A stretch of 64,000 nt of DNA, taken from Metaphire vulgaris (taxonomy: Eukaryota > Annelida > Clitellata > Crassiclitellata > Megascolecidae). Made by a program: the position numbers and the translations under genes. Below the pieces are notes generated by a model. It ran no database searches and was not told the DNA's origin. It worked only from the letters and a program-made list of their open reading frames with translations. Positions 1 to 11,491 of the stretch are shown here, one piece after another; positions within the stretch are counted from its first letter, which is position 1, and each line of letters opens with the position of its first letter. The DNA is taken from the NCBI GenBank assembly GCA_018105865.1, contig CM030851.1:2495868-2559867 (forward strand), given 5' to 3'.

Positions 1-311
1 CACTATTCAACCACGTCGATCGACTATCTTCGGGGTCCGGACGTTCCCGCCAACCAGATCTTGGACATTCATGTGCAGATTAGAAATAGACAGTCGCCAC
101 ACCCTACCTGAAAGCGACCGCGCGGTCGCCCAAGGAAAACATGACTGGACCAAATCAAACCATTCGCCGACTCATTACCAACTCCTGTGGTCGGACGCGA
201 TCAACACTGGTCACGGGGCGACGCAACGACCCCAATCGGCCACGCGATAACTACGACGACTAAAAATAGTGTTTCGTTGCATTTGGAATGCGAAATATCA
301 TAGTTCATCTC

Positions 312-490
312 AGTTACAATTTTATATAGAACTACCACTTCAGTGTTTGTAGGACTATTCTCCGTCTTTTCTGTACCGGTATAGTGAATTAAAATGAATC
401 CCCCTAAAGATGAATCCCCAAGATGAATCCCCAAGTCATTTTTATACGTGTAATAAAGACCTCTTTATTCTATGTAGAATATTAACTCCC
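312..490. repeat. Left arm of a large inverted-repeat pair
   Basis: The segment around 365-480 (CGGTATAGTGAATTAAAATG and onward) recurs in reverse complement at about 2490-2665. The match is interrupted and diverged but continues for well over 100 bases. The two arms enclose about 2 kb, including the fold-back element at 1011-1775. It may be an old DNA transposon or two inverted copies of one repeat. No gene is visible in 1-2930. Confidence 0.55.
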
Positions 491-1010
491 TCTGAATTAT
501 TTTAACTCCCCTATATTGACACGAAGTACAATTTATAAAATGATTTCATGATATATTAAATTGTGCAAAAGTACAAGAGATGAAGTTACGTAAGTGAAAT
601 ACAATAATCAAACAGGCAATGAGACTAGCGTTTATGTAAGTACAAAAAAGTATTAATCAAAAACATATAATTTAAGGATTTCTAAACGTATAAATTTCGT
701 ATACAAATGTGCTGTTTAAAAAATTATTATTGGCATACCTATGTCTACTAATGTTCACATAGGCATTTCTATTTCGTGACTTTTCCTTTTCTCCCTCGTT
801 TCTTATTTGAAGATTTCGAAAACGGGTGTAACCTTCCTGGTTCGAGGCAAGATACCAGATGCGGACGCATTTGTTCAAGATCGAAAGTGGTTAACGGATC
901 ACCGTTGTCAGTTAAACATTCAGTAGCAGTTGCCATGGCATTGGGCGCCTCAGTCAACCATTCTCCTGCTGTTGCTTCAGTAACACAAAGACACTGAGAA
1001 TATTATTCTA

Positions 1011-1775
1011 CAGGGTGTCTATGAAAAAAAACCCAGCAGAAAAACTATGATTTATTAAAAGTTCCTAAATATATTTGTATCAAAATTTCCATACTTCTAC
1101 AGCACATATTTACCCACCTTTCTGCCTATTTTCATCTCATTTGCATGTAAGGTAGCCATTTTGTGAGATATCAAAGTCAAAAATCGATTTTTACGAATCA
1201 ACAGACAAAATTTTATTGATTGTCTAGAAATTTCAACTTAAACCACAATTGTTCAAGATGGTTATCGGACATAATTGCAAACCCTAACCCTAACCTTAAC
1301 CTTAATTGCAAAAATTGTTCGGTATCCAAAGCCAAGCTCCCGCAATGTCTGAATTCGCATCTTATCTTCATTCGATATTTTACCCATTTTGAAAGTTTAA
1401 ATAAAACTTTTATTGTTATGTCGAATTCTGTGAGTTTAAAAACATGTATACAAAATTGCATTTGATTTAAACTTTACTACTACTACTGGAACAACAACAA
1501 CAACAACTGCTACTAATACCACAAAAATTGACATGAAGCCAAATTTATGTGAAGCTATAGATATTTAGGCCTGTCATGCTGCGACTGAGTAGTAAAAATC
1601 CAAATTTGACTTTGATATCTCACAAAATGGCCACCTTACATGCAAATGAGATGAAAATTGGCAGAAAGGTGGGAAAATATGTGCTGCACAAGTGTGGCAA
1701 TTTTGATAAAAATATATTTAGGAACTTTTAAGAAATCAAAGTTTTCCTGCTGGGTTTTTTTTCGTAGACACCCTG
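1011..1775. mobile_element. Fold-back DNA transposon, non-autonomous, with long terminal inverted repeats
   Basis: The element starts CAGGGTGTCTATG and ends with the complement (GTAGACACCCTG). The outer 180 or so bases on each side pair with each other, including the Oct-like stretch ATTTGCATGTAAGGTAGCC and its complement. The flanks show only a possible TA duplication, so the superfamily is not assigned. The centre has a short telomere-like CCCTAACCCTAACCTTAACC run at about 1282 and no coding sequence. Confidence 0.75.
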
Positions 1776-2489
1776 TAGGCTAACGTGGCATATATCTGTT
1801 TCAGTTAAGTTGTAAAGGATGCAAAAAATCGACCAATGATCAAGCTGTCTGCTAGTTTCACTCTGCTCCTAGTGGTTACTGATGTGATCCAGTGATCCAC
1901 AACTCTCGTCGAAGTGAATTTGTACGCAATGGTTCGAGTAATGTAGAGTCAAACCCGTCGACTGGATAGTAATTCTGCTGTAATAGTGGCTGGCCTGCGT
2001 CGATTTCTTTATCGTCAAGCTTTTTCTCCTTTCTCAATAGTTGTCTTGTCTGTCTTTGTTAGTTGTAAATTTTTTATCCAGGAAATTCCTGTAGGCCTAT
2101 AGTCGAGTTTTGTTCAATTATTTCGTTAACGTCGATTTATCTTTCCTTAAACGGCTTCAAATTACACATATGCTGCTTGCACTTACGCGCACCTTTAGAA
2201 CCATTAAGCTGGCAAATGCCGGTGTCGTATATTGAAGTAATTGTGTGAGGTCCAAGCCATGGTGTGGTATATTTACCTTTTGTCTGCCGCTCTTTCCAAG
2301 TTTCTCAAAAGTACTTTATCGCCTGGTCGTCTAAAGGTGTGCTTAAACTGAAACATTAACAGCATTACGCACGTTTGTCATAACATCGACAACGTAACGG
2401 ACGTTGACTGTCAAATTCGTTGTTGCCTGGAACGACTGAGTCTGTCGAATACTTCACGTCTGTTTTACTATCCAAGTAGCATAGTGGAG

Positions 2490-2665
2490 TAGAAATTCTA
2501 TACAGGGATTCTTTATTATACGTATAATAATGAGGTGGGGTTCATTATTCCACGTGTAATAATGACGGGAGATTCATTTTTTCAGGGGATTCATTTTAAT
2601 TCACTACACCGGTACTTCGTCTGTAGAGCCTAAGTAGTAAATATAATTTTGTAATGCATTCATTG
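2490..2665. repeat. Right arm of the large inverted-repeat pair
   Basis: Reverse-complement counterpart of 312-490. Shared words include the complement of TAGTGAATTAAAATGAATCC and of TACGTGTAATAA. It ends about 270 bases before the start codon of the first gene, so it may contain or displace that gene's promoter. Confidence 0.55.
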
Positions 2666-2932
2666 CAGAGTACGGATTTGTGCTATTTAGTTTCATAATC
2701 ATAATTGATTCTATAGCGCTTGATTTGATTGCAGTGGAGTACTTAGCTATTGCATTGGGGATTAAAGCACCATCTTGTCATCTATCCAACAGTCAGTAAG
2801 AGCCGCGCATTGATGCAAGAAGAGAATTCGTGTTTGCAATACACTGAGAGCGTGTGGAACAGGAACAGACAGACCTACAGTAGACCTATATTCTTTGTTC
2901 CAAATACTGTTCCAAACAGAAGAAATCTTCCA

Positions 2933-4688
2933 ATGTACCTACTAATCATTCTTCTTTTGTTTGAGGCATGTGGCGGTGAGTATTATTATTATGTCTACAA
3001 TTAATCGTTTTCCTAACACAAATTTAAATAAACATTAATATAAAAGTAATAGATACTTTATTTAATCATCATTTTGTTCCATTGAGTTGCAAATAGATTT
3101 AGTAGGCCTAAATTACTTTGCATGCTATTTAATGTATTGTAAATCTATTTGCAGAGGTGCGATGCTATTCGCACAGAAAGCCTCAAAATGCGGCACAAAG
3201 GATCGGAGAACAAGTAACCATGAGCTGTGCCTTAAACGGCGCCAATAATTCATGCAAGGATATGACCTGGACGCATTACAAAACCCATTCTACGAATGTC
3301 ATCTGGGAGGGAGACGTCATTTCAGATCTAGTCTCTCGCTACATTTCAATTTCTGATTTAAAAGACGGAAAATGCAATTTAGAAATTCAGACGCAACCAT
3401 CTGTCGAAGGAAGATACGAGTGTCTCAGCACAACGACTGGCAAAAGAGCAAGTGCATCGCTGATCATTTTGGGTATGTTGCCCCTCTTTTTGCTGCATAT
3501 GGGTGGTCCTATAGTTAAAATATTTCTAATTGTAAAAACTTAGACCTACTAGTGGTAGTAGTGGCATACAAGCATTCATATCTGAATCCCTACTCGTATT
3601 AATTTATATGACGTAGACTATTTGAGCATCTGCAAGAATCTGCACATTCAATTCCGTTCAGTCCAAAAAAGGACGGCGCATGTTGACATGAAACGTTAAA
3701 ACTCTCTCCTAATTTATCCAAATGTCGTACAATGAGCAGCCACAGTCGAGTGACTTTTCCTGTTTAATCGAAAATTTTAATATTGTATTATATACAAGTT
3801 TATAAACAACGACCAAAACGAGTATACGCACACCACTGCAATTCATGCCGAGAGCCGGGCTTTGGACTCTCTAGATATAGGGCATTTCTAGGCCGTAGTG
3901 CAGAAATGTCCTGCATCAGCATGGACCCAGGTCACACCCAGGTCCATGGCACATCCCATTTAGTCTTAACTATGGTATTTTAGGAGCGTGGTTAGCTCCC
4001 CAGCGGGGTCTGGGCAAAACCCTAGCCGCAGAAATTTGAAGTATCTATGTTTAAATTAGTGAGCTGTGGTGCATATTTGAAGGACCTTAATTTTGATTTA
4101 TTACAAAGGCGACAAAAGAACTAAGTAAATCGATTCTGTTGATATTCGACCGATTCCCCGCCCCGAGAAAGTCATCGGTTTTTTGCACAAATTCCACGAC
4201 TGGTCTCAGCCCAAATGGGGCGCGGTCCTCTGTAGCCTACTCGTGGCTACTCTAATAATTAATTGATTGCCACAGTGGTAATACTAGAACTAATTTGTTT
4301 ACTACTTTCAGATTAGTGATGCTGTGTTTGTTTATAAACAGCTAGTTATCCGGAATGCCACGTTAAAACGGTCATGAATGAAACAGGCGAATATTTCAAC
4401 ATAACGTGTTGGGTAGAATATTTCGGGGATTGGGCTCCAACTATCGAATGGATTGCGATTAATGAACAGAACAGTACTAGCATCAATTCATCTCAATCCT
4501 ACACTTCTAATCAGAACGTCAGCGCTAGTCTTTTGGTACCTCGAAAAGGCTCTACAGGTTACAAGTGCATTATGAAATTTACTGAACAAGGAAGAAACAA
4601 AAAGACAACTGCGACCAATGTTCCACATTTTGAATGGACTTCAATAATTTTCGGTTTGATCACTTTAGTAGTTCTCATTTGCTTCTAA
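2933..4688 (+). CDS. Two-Ig-domain surface protein with hydrophobic C-terminus (TM or GPI type)
   Basis: Three exons, 2933-2975, 3155-3472 and 4342-4688, are joined by phase-1 GT-AG introns and predict 235 residues. Exon 1 is a signal peptide (MYLLIILLLFEACG). The ATG at 2933 is chosen over an in-frame upstream one because it starts the signal peptide. Exon 2 is a V/I-type Ig domain (about residues 15-120) with canonical Cys (VTMSC), Trp and GRYEC. Exon 3 is a second Ig domain with FNITC and GYKC and several N-glycosylation sequons. It runs directly into a final hydrophobic stretch (SIIFGLITLVVLICF) followed by a stop. With no cytoplasmic residues, this end could be a GPI-attachment signal or a tail-less TM. 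The role is unknown. The layout resembles short adhesion or co-receptor Ig proteins. Confidence 0.75.
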
Positions 4689-4875
4689 AGTTTTTTTAAA
4701 AAAAATTATTGTTATTAATTATGTGTAATGAAGAAACTCATTCAGACCCTTCGTCCAACTCAATAGGGAACGACGGAAGAGAAAAAAAGAGAAGATTATT
4801 GTTTATGCACTTTTATAGCACCATTTCTAATACTCTAAAGACATCAATCCATGGTACTTCAAATTCATCAGCAAG

Positions 4876-5072
4876 ACACCAGGCCATTCCAGAAGAGACC
4901 AGGCCATTCCATAGAGACTAGGTCATGCCCTAGAGACTAGGTCATTCCATAGAGACTAGGTCATTCGAAAGAGACCAGGTCACTCCAGAAAGACCAGGTC
5001 ATTCCAGAGAGACCAGGTTATTCCAGAGAGACCAGGTTATTCCAGAGAGATCAGGTCATTCCAGGTCATTAT
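4876..5072. repeat. 19-bp minisatellite
   Basis: About ten imperfect copies of AGAGACCAGGTCATTCCAG lie in tandem. The stretch just upstream (about 4800-4870) resembles the sequence at 59130-59200 (complement), so the array may have grown from the end of a dispersed repeat. Confidence 0.85.
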
Positions 5073-5401
5073 TTGTAATAAGCTTATATCAAAAGGGTGA
5101 AAGTGCAAAAACGAAGTCAAGTTATGTTTTTTTAGAACAGTTGGTAGGCCCTATGCAGACTTCTTGAAGTTCTTGCTAAACTAAACAAAAAAGTTAAACA
5201 AATATACAGTATGTTGTTTTCCTTTTAGTATTGGCTCAGTTGAGATTGTGAAATTTTTGATTGTAGCGCGTTACTATTTCACCAGAAAATATTACGAACC
5301 GATCACAATTCCGCATTCAAGTCTTGAATTCAAAAAATACCAAATAGGCCTATTTAGTCATTTGATACACTGATGTAATTGAGAATGATGCTTCTTTTCA
5401 G

Positions 5402-5562
5402 GAGAATATGGAGGAGAAGCAAGAAGAGAGGAAGGCACGTGCGCTAAATTTTCCATAGGCCAAAATAATTCGAATTCTTTAGTTTTCAATGGTCGCGTCG
5501 TCATTATATCACTCTTCCTTGGTTATTATTGTCGTAAGCGTCGCTTGCAGAACAACTTGTAA
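5402..5562 (+). CDS. Candidate alternative 3' exon (TM plus basic tail) of the two-Ig gene
   Basis: A good acceptor (TGCTTCTTTTCAG) precedes an open frame that continues in phase 1, the phase left by the first Ig exon at 3472. It encodes a polar acidic stretch, two N-glycosylation sequons, a hydrophobic segment (VVIISLFLGYYC) and a basic stop-transfer (RKRR). The TAA at 5560-5562 overlaps a GTAAGT donor at 5559, so the exon may instead continue into a further tail exon. It could give a one-Ig transmembrane isoform, or be a relic of a deleted gene part. Not proven. Confidence 0.35.
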
Positions 5563-6459
5563 GTAGGTAAGTAAGTAATAGCTCGTGAATTTATATAGCG
5601 CTTTAATCAGGCTCACAGCAGAGCTGCTTGTTCTTAGGCGCTTAGCTTTTCTTAAAATGGCTATAAGAAAGGCGAATGATACATCCAGGCAATGGTCAAT
5701 TTATCCTTATATTGTCTATGGTCTAGACACTCATAAACTTATATAGATCCGTCTTCTAATGTAAAGAAGCATCACTTACTGAGAACACCAGCGCTTTTGA
5801 TTAACGTGTGCCCAAAGTAGGCTTAACTTGCTACGAGTAAACGGAATTAGCCAATTTTCAGTAACACCTCCTGTGGTGTAGGGCCTATAGGCTATTTCCA
5901 TTGGTTAAAATCGGTGGCATGCAGCCGAATTGTCATACCCTGTAGCTGGAATTCATTGTTTAATTGGGTTTTGTTGAATTTAGTTGAACTTTGAGGTAAT
6001 CTGTTGACCGGTGAATTGGATCTTTTGATCTTTGGTGCCTTAGGTTTTCTATAAATGACATTTAGGTCTTAAGGTTTTAAGTTTTTTTAAGGTTTTAATG
6101 TTTAGCATGTCAACACCCACAAACCATTCTCTATATTCTTGTCCCATGTAAAGACCCATAAACCTTTCTCTATAGGCTTCTTCTTGCAACATATGTGTTC
6201 TGCTGTCTGCAGAGTGTAAGAAACTTTAAAGACATTAAATTTGAGGTTTTAATTTTTCTATTTATAGAACAAAAACCATAAATTTAGACTTTTTTCGTTT
6301 TAGGGTTTTTAAAAATCTTAAAACCTAGGTTTTTGAAACCCTATTTCAAGCCCTGATTACAAGTTGTTTGATTTAACAAAGATGAAACTATCTAACATAT
6401 CAAAGTTTCTGTATTTGGTCATACGTGAGTAAGACCTTGAAAAAACATGATAAGTCAAT
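5563..6459. other. No gene recognised
   Basis: AT-rich intergenic sequence. A motif TTTATATAGCGCTTTA near 5590 is shared in part with 17530 and 25390 and may be a dispersed SINE-like end. A GGTTTTAAG-type motif repeats irregularly at 6040-6350. No open frame stands out. Confidence 0.5.
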
Positions 6460-6639
6460 CAGGGGCGTAGCGACGGGGGTATATCGGTATGTATTCCCCA
6501 AAATCAGTCTACCTTAAAGTTTTTATGTGACTTACATGTGGTTATATGTGGTTTATATGGTTTATGTGGTTTATAGTTAAGATTTATACCACCCAAAATA
6601 TTTATACCCTCCAAAATCAAATTCCTGGCTACGCCCCTG
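6460..6639. mobile_element. hAT-type MITE, CAGGGGCGTAG family
   Basis: Terminal inverted repeats CAGGGGCGTAG and CTACGCCCCTG, flanked by AAGTCAAT and AAGCCAAT (7 of 8 bases). An 8-bp target duplication and CAGxG ends are the hAT signature. A related copy is at 25646-25809. Confidence 0.85.
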
Positions 6640-7302
6640 AAGCCAATGGACCACAGGCAGCACATGATAAACTTGAAGAAAGGAGCATGAAAAACTCCTT
6701 ACAACCGGCTCAACTTTTGACAAGCAGACCAGCGTCTGCTTGTCAAAGCTCTAGTGGAAAAATACATGTTAGAGCGCATCATATCAATTGTACACGGAAA
6801 CTGGAATTTCCTTGGCGAGGAACAAAGTGCGCCGCGTTGAGTGAAATGCTAAATAGCGTGAATAAATGTATTTTTTTGGTTTTGACTTCTTAAACATTGA
6901 CTATGAAAGCAATGTAAACGTTGAGCAATAAGAGCCACAATATCGAAAAGTATCAGGGACCGACGAAAGTCACGCGCCGGCAATGTTCGAACTGAATTGA
7001 AAATCATGTTAAATGGTTATTGAGTTTTATGTATTCATTGTATTTGCTTCTAATCACTTAAATTATTTTTACTGTGCTGTATTATTGCGTTATATATTGC
7101 TATTGCTTGTTACGAAGCACGCACCAGTATCCATATAGACGTAAGATTCTATTAGGCTAGACCGCTAGTCTCGTGTCCTTACCCCCACTTTGTGAGACGC
7201 TAGGTTAGGGAAGGGAAAAGGTTATAGGAGCTGGACACATTTCCCCGGACTTTTTCTAATCAAAGCTTATGCTATGAATGGATCATGTGCTTTTGTGCTT
7301 TT

Positions 7303-7501
7303 CAGAGGCGTAGCGAGGGGCAGGGCATATACCCCCGGGAGCCGAGGTGGGGGGCGCCAATATTGGGTATATTGGCAAGTGAAATGCATAATAAAGAAGA
7401 AGAAACATGTGCGACGACCTCTTTTTTTGCTCGTCAGCACTGTTGTGGGTGCCAACGGTACACTTTGCCCCCGGGCGCCGGATACCCTCGCTACGTCTCT
7501 G
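7303..7501. mobile_element. MITE with CAGAGGCGTAGCGAGGGG ends
   Basis: The left end CAGAGGCGTAGCGAGGGG pairs with the right end CCCTCGCTACGTCTCTG. The flanks match at only 5 of 8 positions, so the target duplication is degraded. Probably hAT. Confidence 0.7.
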
Positions 7502-7607
7502 CTACATTTAAGATTCAATTGTCTAGAGCCTATACATTTGCTTGACAAACCTATTTAACTTCCCGTATTTTTATACTGTCGCCTTTTTTTAGAATTCTTA
7601 CTTGATA

Positions 7608-7608
7608 G

Positions 7609-7675
<67 letters not shown>

Positions 7676-7755
7676 GTGTGTGTGTGCATGCACTTAGTAC
7701 ATTTTTAGACTAATGCACTTTAAGCACTTAGTCCATTTATATCAGTTTCTTGCTT

Positions 7756-7816
<61 letters not shown>
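7608..7816. repeat. AC/AT/TG and AT microsatellites
   Basis: An (AC)n-(AT)n-(TG)n array at 7608-7687 can fold on itself. A pure (AT)n run follows at about 7761-7816. Confidence 0.9.
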
Positions 7817-7819
<3 letters not shown>

Positions 7820-8420
7820 TATATATGTGGTATTCTGAATAAGAATAAGATTGATTAGGTCTATATACGTTAGCATATTGCATGTTTTTACCGCTTTGAA
7901 TATTAACTTTAACTTTTTAATCGATTAAATTTTCTTTAATCGGTAATTGTTTCGATAATTTTAAAAATATATTGATTGAAAAATATATTGATTATTTATT
8001 TACTTGGATATCTTTCGTTTTTGAATGATCATGTATTAAAGGTTTTTACGAGCATACTTATGAAGTGTGGTGATTTCCGATCGATAGGTCTAAGGTAGGG
8101 CTCGTCAAAACATCAGATGGAGGATGTGCAGGTTGAGTCGCTGGACGGGGTACTGATTGGGGAATGACCGCTGATCTCCCATTCCTTAGTTGTTGTTGTC
8201 ACCGTTGGGGTAGTTGTTTTGAATGTCAATTCACACGAAATTCCATTACGTTTTACTGATTTATTTAATACCAGAAAATTGTCAAGGCTTTTATAGTCAA
8301 GTTAAGCTTATAAACGATCGCTAACAAAATAGCTACAGAAAATCAATTCACATCGATAGGCCTGTTTTGGCGAAGTGATCCGAATGTGAGCGATTATTAA
8401 AAATCAATCTATCTATCAGT

Positions 8421-9520
8421 CAGTGGTGGCCAGCTGGGGGGGGGGCAGGGGGCCCGTGCCACCTATTGAGTGCCTGGCCTCCCTATTGGCCCCCCTGTCG
8501 AGACCCTATACTTAATGCTTCTTCTTCTTCATGTGCCATGTATTGCTACGTCGGCGACCATGGATTTCCACTCTTCTCTGTTTCTGGCTTTCCTTATCAG
8601 TTCGATGTTGTCTGTAGTTCTTGTCGCTTCTCTTAGGCTGTCCGTAAACTTTATTCTTTGTCTTCCTCTTGCTCTTTTCCCCTCTATTTTTCCTGTTATG
8701 GCTAGATTTTCCAATCCGTCTTTTCTTATTAGATGTCCAAAGAATTCAAGCTGCTGCTTTCTTATGGTTTTTAGCAATTTTCTTTTTGTACCAAAAGTTT
8801 TTAGTACTTCCTCATTGGTTATTCTTTCTGTCCATGAAATTTTTTGCATCCTTCTGAGAAACCACATCTCTGCAGCTTCCAGTTTCCTTTCTGATGTTTT
8901 TGTCAACGTCCATGTTTCTGAGCCGTACATCAGAACCGCCCAAACGTAGCTGTGAAGAATTCTGAGCCGTGTTGTTGTTGAAATATGTTTATTTGTGAGA
9001 ATCTTTTTGAGTTGTATGAAGGCTGACTTCGCCATACCTATTCTCGTTTCAATGTCCTTTTCACTTCTTCCATCGCTTGTGAATATGCTTCCTAGATATT
9101 TGAACTGTGTTACCTGTTTTATTTCCATTCCCCTGTATTGTAGCCTGCATTTAGGAATTTCTTTCTTTCTTTTTTGATATATATTTGATAAAAGAAATGC
9201 AAAGAATGAAAGTAAACATATTTGGCATAGCAGAAACGAGATGGACAGGAAAGGGAAAGTTCACAACAGAAGGAAGGACAATAATATACTCGGGGGCAGA
9301 AAAGCATCAAGCAGGAGTGGCATTCATATTGGATAAAGAGACAACCAAAAGTTTACTGGGACATTGGGAAATATCAGAGCGAGTAATAGTCATCAAAATA
9401 CAAGCCAAACCATGCCAAACTTAATGCTACATACATTAAACAACAAATGGTTGGCCTCCTCATGATTAGAAGTTGCCACCCCAGCGGTTCCCCACTTGCC
9501 AAATCCTAGAGCCGCCACTG
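8421..9520. mobile_element. hAT MITE (CAGTGGCGGCTC family) split by a LINE insertion
   Basis: The ends CAGTGGTGGC and GAGCCGCCACTG match the family seen intact at 38860, 41472 and 55861. The flanks CTATCAGT and CTATCAAT match at 7 of 8 bases. The body is interrupted at ACTTAATGCT by an 899-bp LINE fragment. Confidence 0.85.
8520..9418 (-). mobile_element. 5'-truncated, 5'-inverted LINE (endonuclease-reverse transcriptase type)
   Basis: On the minus strand, 9165-8529 encodes the C-terminal part of a LINE reverse transcriptase (FKYLGSIFTSDGR, YGSETWTL, RRMQKISW, GHLIRKDG). From about 9180 to 9418 the opposite strand encodes a piece of its apurinic-type endonuclease (IFGIAETRWTGKGK, GVAFILDKE). 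The whole insert is bracketed by a perfect 10-bp duplication, ACTTAATGCT, at 8510-8519 and 9419-9428. The minus-strand 3' end is a short GAAGAAGAAG tail. This fits target-primed insertion with twin priming. The RT core between the two pieces is missing. Confidence 0.85.
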
Positions 9521-9599
9521 CTATCAATCAATCTATCAATCAATCAATCAATCAAAAATTTAACTCCAAACAAAACCATTGCATAGTGTTTTAAGCTGA

Positions 9600-9955
9600 A
9601 CCGACTGCAGTCCGTACTCAACACAGCCGCTCGAGTCATCCTCAGGAGCCCCTTGAGAGCACAAGTGACCCCCCCCCCTACTGCGGGACCAGCTGCACTG
9701 GCTTCGAGCCCGGGAGCGCATCATCCACAAGCGCTGCTGGTTCACCATCTGTCCACAGTACCTGGTCGAACTGCATGTCCTAAGATCGACGTCGAACGCG
9801 CGGAGGTCGGCAGACTCGGCACATCGCTCCGGCCACCGTGACCTACTGCTCGTCTCGCCCCTCCGTCGCAGAACCCCGAAGTTCGGGGACGGGTCCTTTA
9901 CACGCCGGAACCCGTTGCTCTGGAACGCTTTGCCGCCCGCGGTGATTGACTGGCT
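9600..9955 (+). mobile_element. LINE fragment, CR1/L2-like reverse transcriptase C-terminus
   Basis: Broken frames on the plus strand carry the typical end of a CR1-like ORF2: LQSVLNTAARVI, DQLHWLRARERIIHKRC, then TRRNPLLWNALPPAVID. A C-run at 9669-9677 breaks the frame. 5'-truncated and dead. Confidence 0.75.
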
Positions 9956-9969
9956 CAGCTGGGCTGTCC

Positions 9970-10136
9970 TTGTCAATCTATTTTTCGGTAAAAGTGTAGT
10001 ACTATTAGAGATAAAATCCCCCTTTTCAGCCTTTTTCGGCAAAGTTAGTTGATTTTTTCTTCTCTTTTCACCGCCTCCACCAACTTTCTATAAATTCATT
10101 TCATCCCCCAATTATAAATCCTGGAACCGCCACTGA
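9970..10136. mobile_element. Partial copy of the TGGAACCGCCACTG DNA-element family
   Basis: The sequence from TCAATCTATTTTTCGG to CCTGGAACCGCCACTG parallels 32795-32968. The left end is missing, apparently replaced by the LINE fragment beside it. Confidence 0.65.
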
Positions 10137-11230
10137 CTTTGACCCAATAAAAACATATCATTGTATATTTGTCCATAACTTTGGCAAATGTGAACCGATT
10201 TTCAAAATGTTTTCACCATTTGACTCGGAAATAAGTGGGGAACAATGATATATATACTGTATTATTTACGACGTTATTGGCCTTAAATAAACATAAATTC
10301 GTGCAATTATATTTGAGTTTTTCTGACCTTTGCCATTTGATACCCCCAATCGTCATTTGCATTTCAAGCGGAAAGGGCCCGTATTTTCTATTTCAATGAA
10401 ATTACTGCAAGGTGTTTTAGGATTCTAAAGTGAATGCGGGCGCTACAGTATATGGACATGACTAGCTGTTCATTGTTCAGGTCAGAGTCAACGTTCGAAA
10501 AAAATCTCAATTAATAGATACTTTAGAACGGGTCAATTCGTTTGAAGACCGTACAGAGAAAGCGTAGGCTATCTAGCGAAGAACTGAAAATTTCTTTATC
10601 TGAAATCACTATGTTTTTGTTTATCGGTGGCAATTAACAAGGTCAGGCTGGCCAATTGAGCAGACTGATTGACCTTGTGGACAAGGTTAGGCTGCAGTAT
10701 TTAAAGTTCCCAAGTCTTCAAGGGCGGAAGTCTAGAGGGGAGAGAGCTAAACCTCTCCACCGGCTGTGAGTATTTGATGGTCCGCTTGTTCACCCATAGG
10801 TGTAAACTCGGGTGAAAAAGTGAGGGACCCAACTTCAATGCCTTTCTCCTTCTCTAGCCTACCCTCTCAAAGCGGGGAGTGAGCTCGATGCTTACCTAAG
10901 TGTTTTGTACGGAAAAATTACTAGAGGGCCGGTGAAACACTTTTAAATTCCGGATGAAAACTAATTTTGGCACTTCCCGTTTTTAGATTATTCTGCCCGG
11001 CTACCCACAAATCAGCCATAGTGGCAGTAGAATAAAATTTCTAATATCGGATGAAAAGTGCAGACAGTCAGGTATGATGATCATGCGCAACAGCTTCCAG
11101 TGTTTCTCTGAAAAGACTGCCAAAGCCCGATAGAGAAAAACTCGGAATAACTTCTAGAGGGCCTTTGTATGAAAGGTGGACTGTCATAAAATAAATATAA
11201 TTACTGCGAAGGCCAGGAAACAGCTAGAGG
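10137..11230. other. No gene recognised
   Basis: Unique-looking intergenic sequence without a convincing open frame, long repeat or RNA gene that I can identify. Confidence 0.5.
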
Positions 11231-11491
11231 CAGGGGCGTCATTTGGGGGGGCAGGAGGGGACCGTGGCCCCCGCAAGAAAATGAAAAAAATTATATTGTA
11301 TTAATGTGCAAAATAACGCAAAAATTGCCAAAAATTTGCCAAAAAATATTTAAAAAATTGGAAACTTGCCAAAATGGGCCCTAAAATTGCCCAAAATTGC
11401 AAAAAAATTGCCTAAAATTTGCAAAAATTGCTTCATATTTTGCCAAAAATTATCTGGCCCTTTCCAAGAAAAGTGTGAAATGACGCTACTG
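11231..11491. mobile_element. MITE with CAGGGGCGTCATTT ends and an internal GCCAAAAATT array
   Basis: The ends CAGGGGCGTCATTT and AAATGACGCTACT(G) are inverted. GCTAGAGG flanks both sides exactly if the last G is counted in the duplication. The interior is a degenerate tandem array of TTGCCAAAAATTTG units. A sister copy is at 30775-31086. Confidence 0.8.

Noticed and set aside
201..434. 77-residue minus-strand frame with a hydrophobic stretch
   Set aside because: It lies across the inverted-repeat arm, with no splice sites or family features.
1281..1305. Telomere-like CCCTAACCCTAACC
   Set aside because: Only a few degenerate units inside a transposon, so not a telomere or a clear fusion relic.
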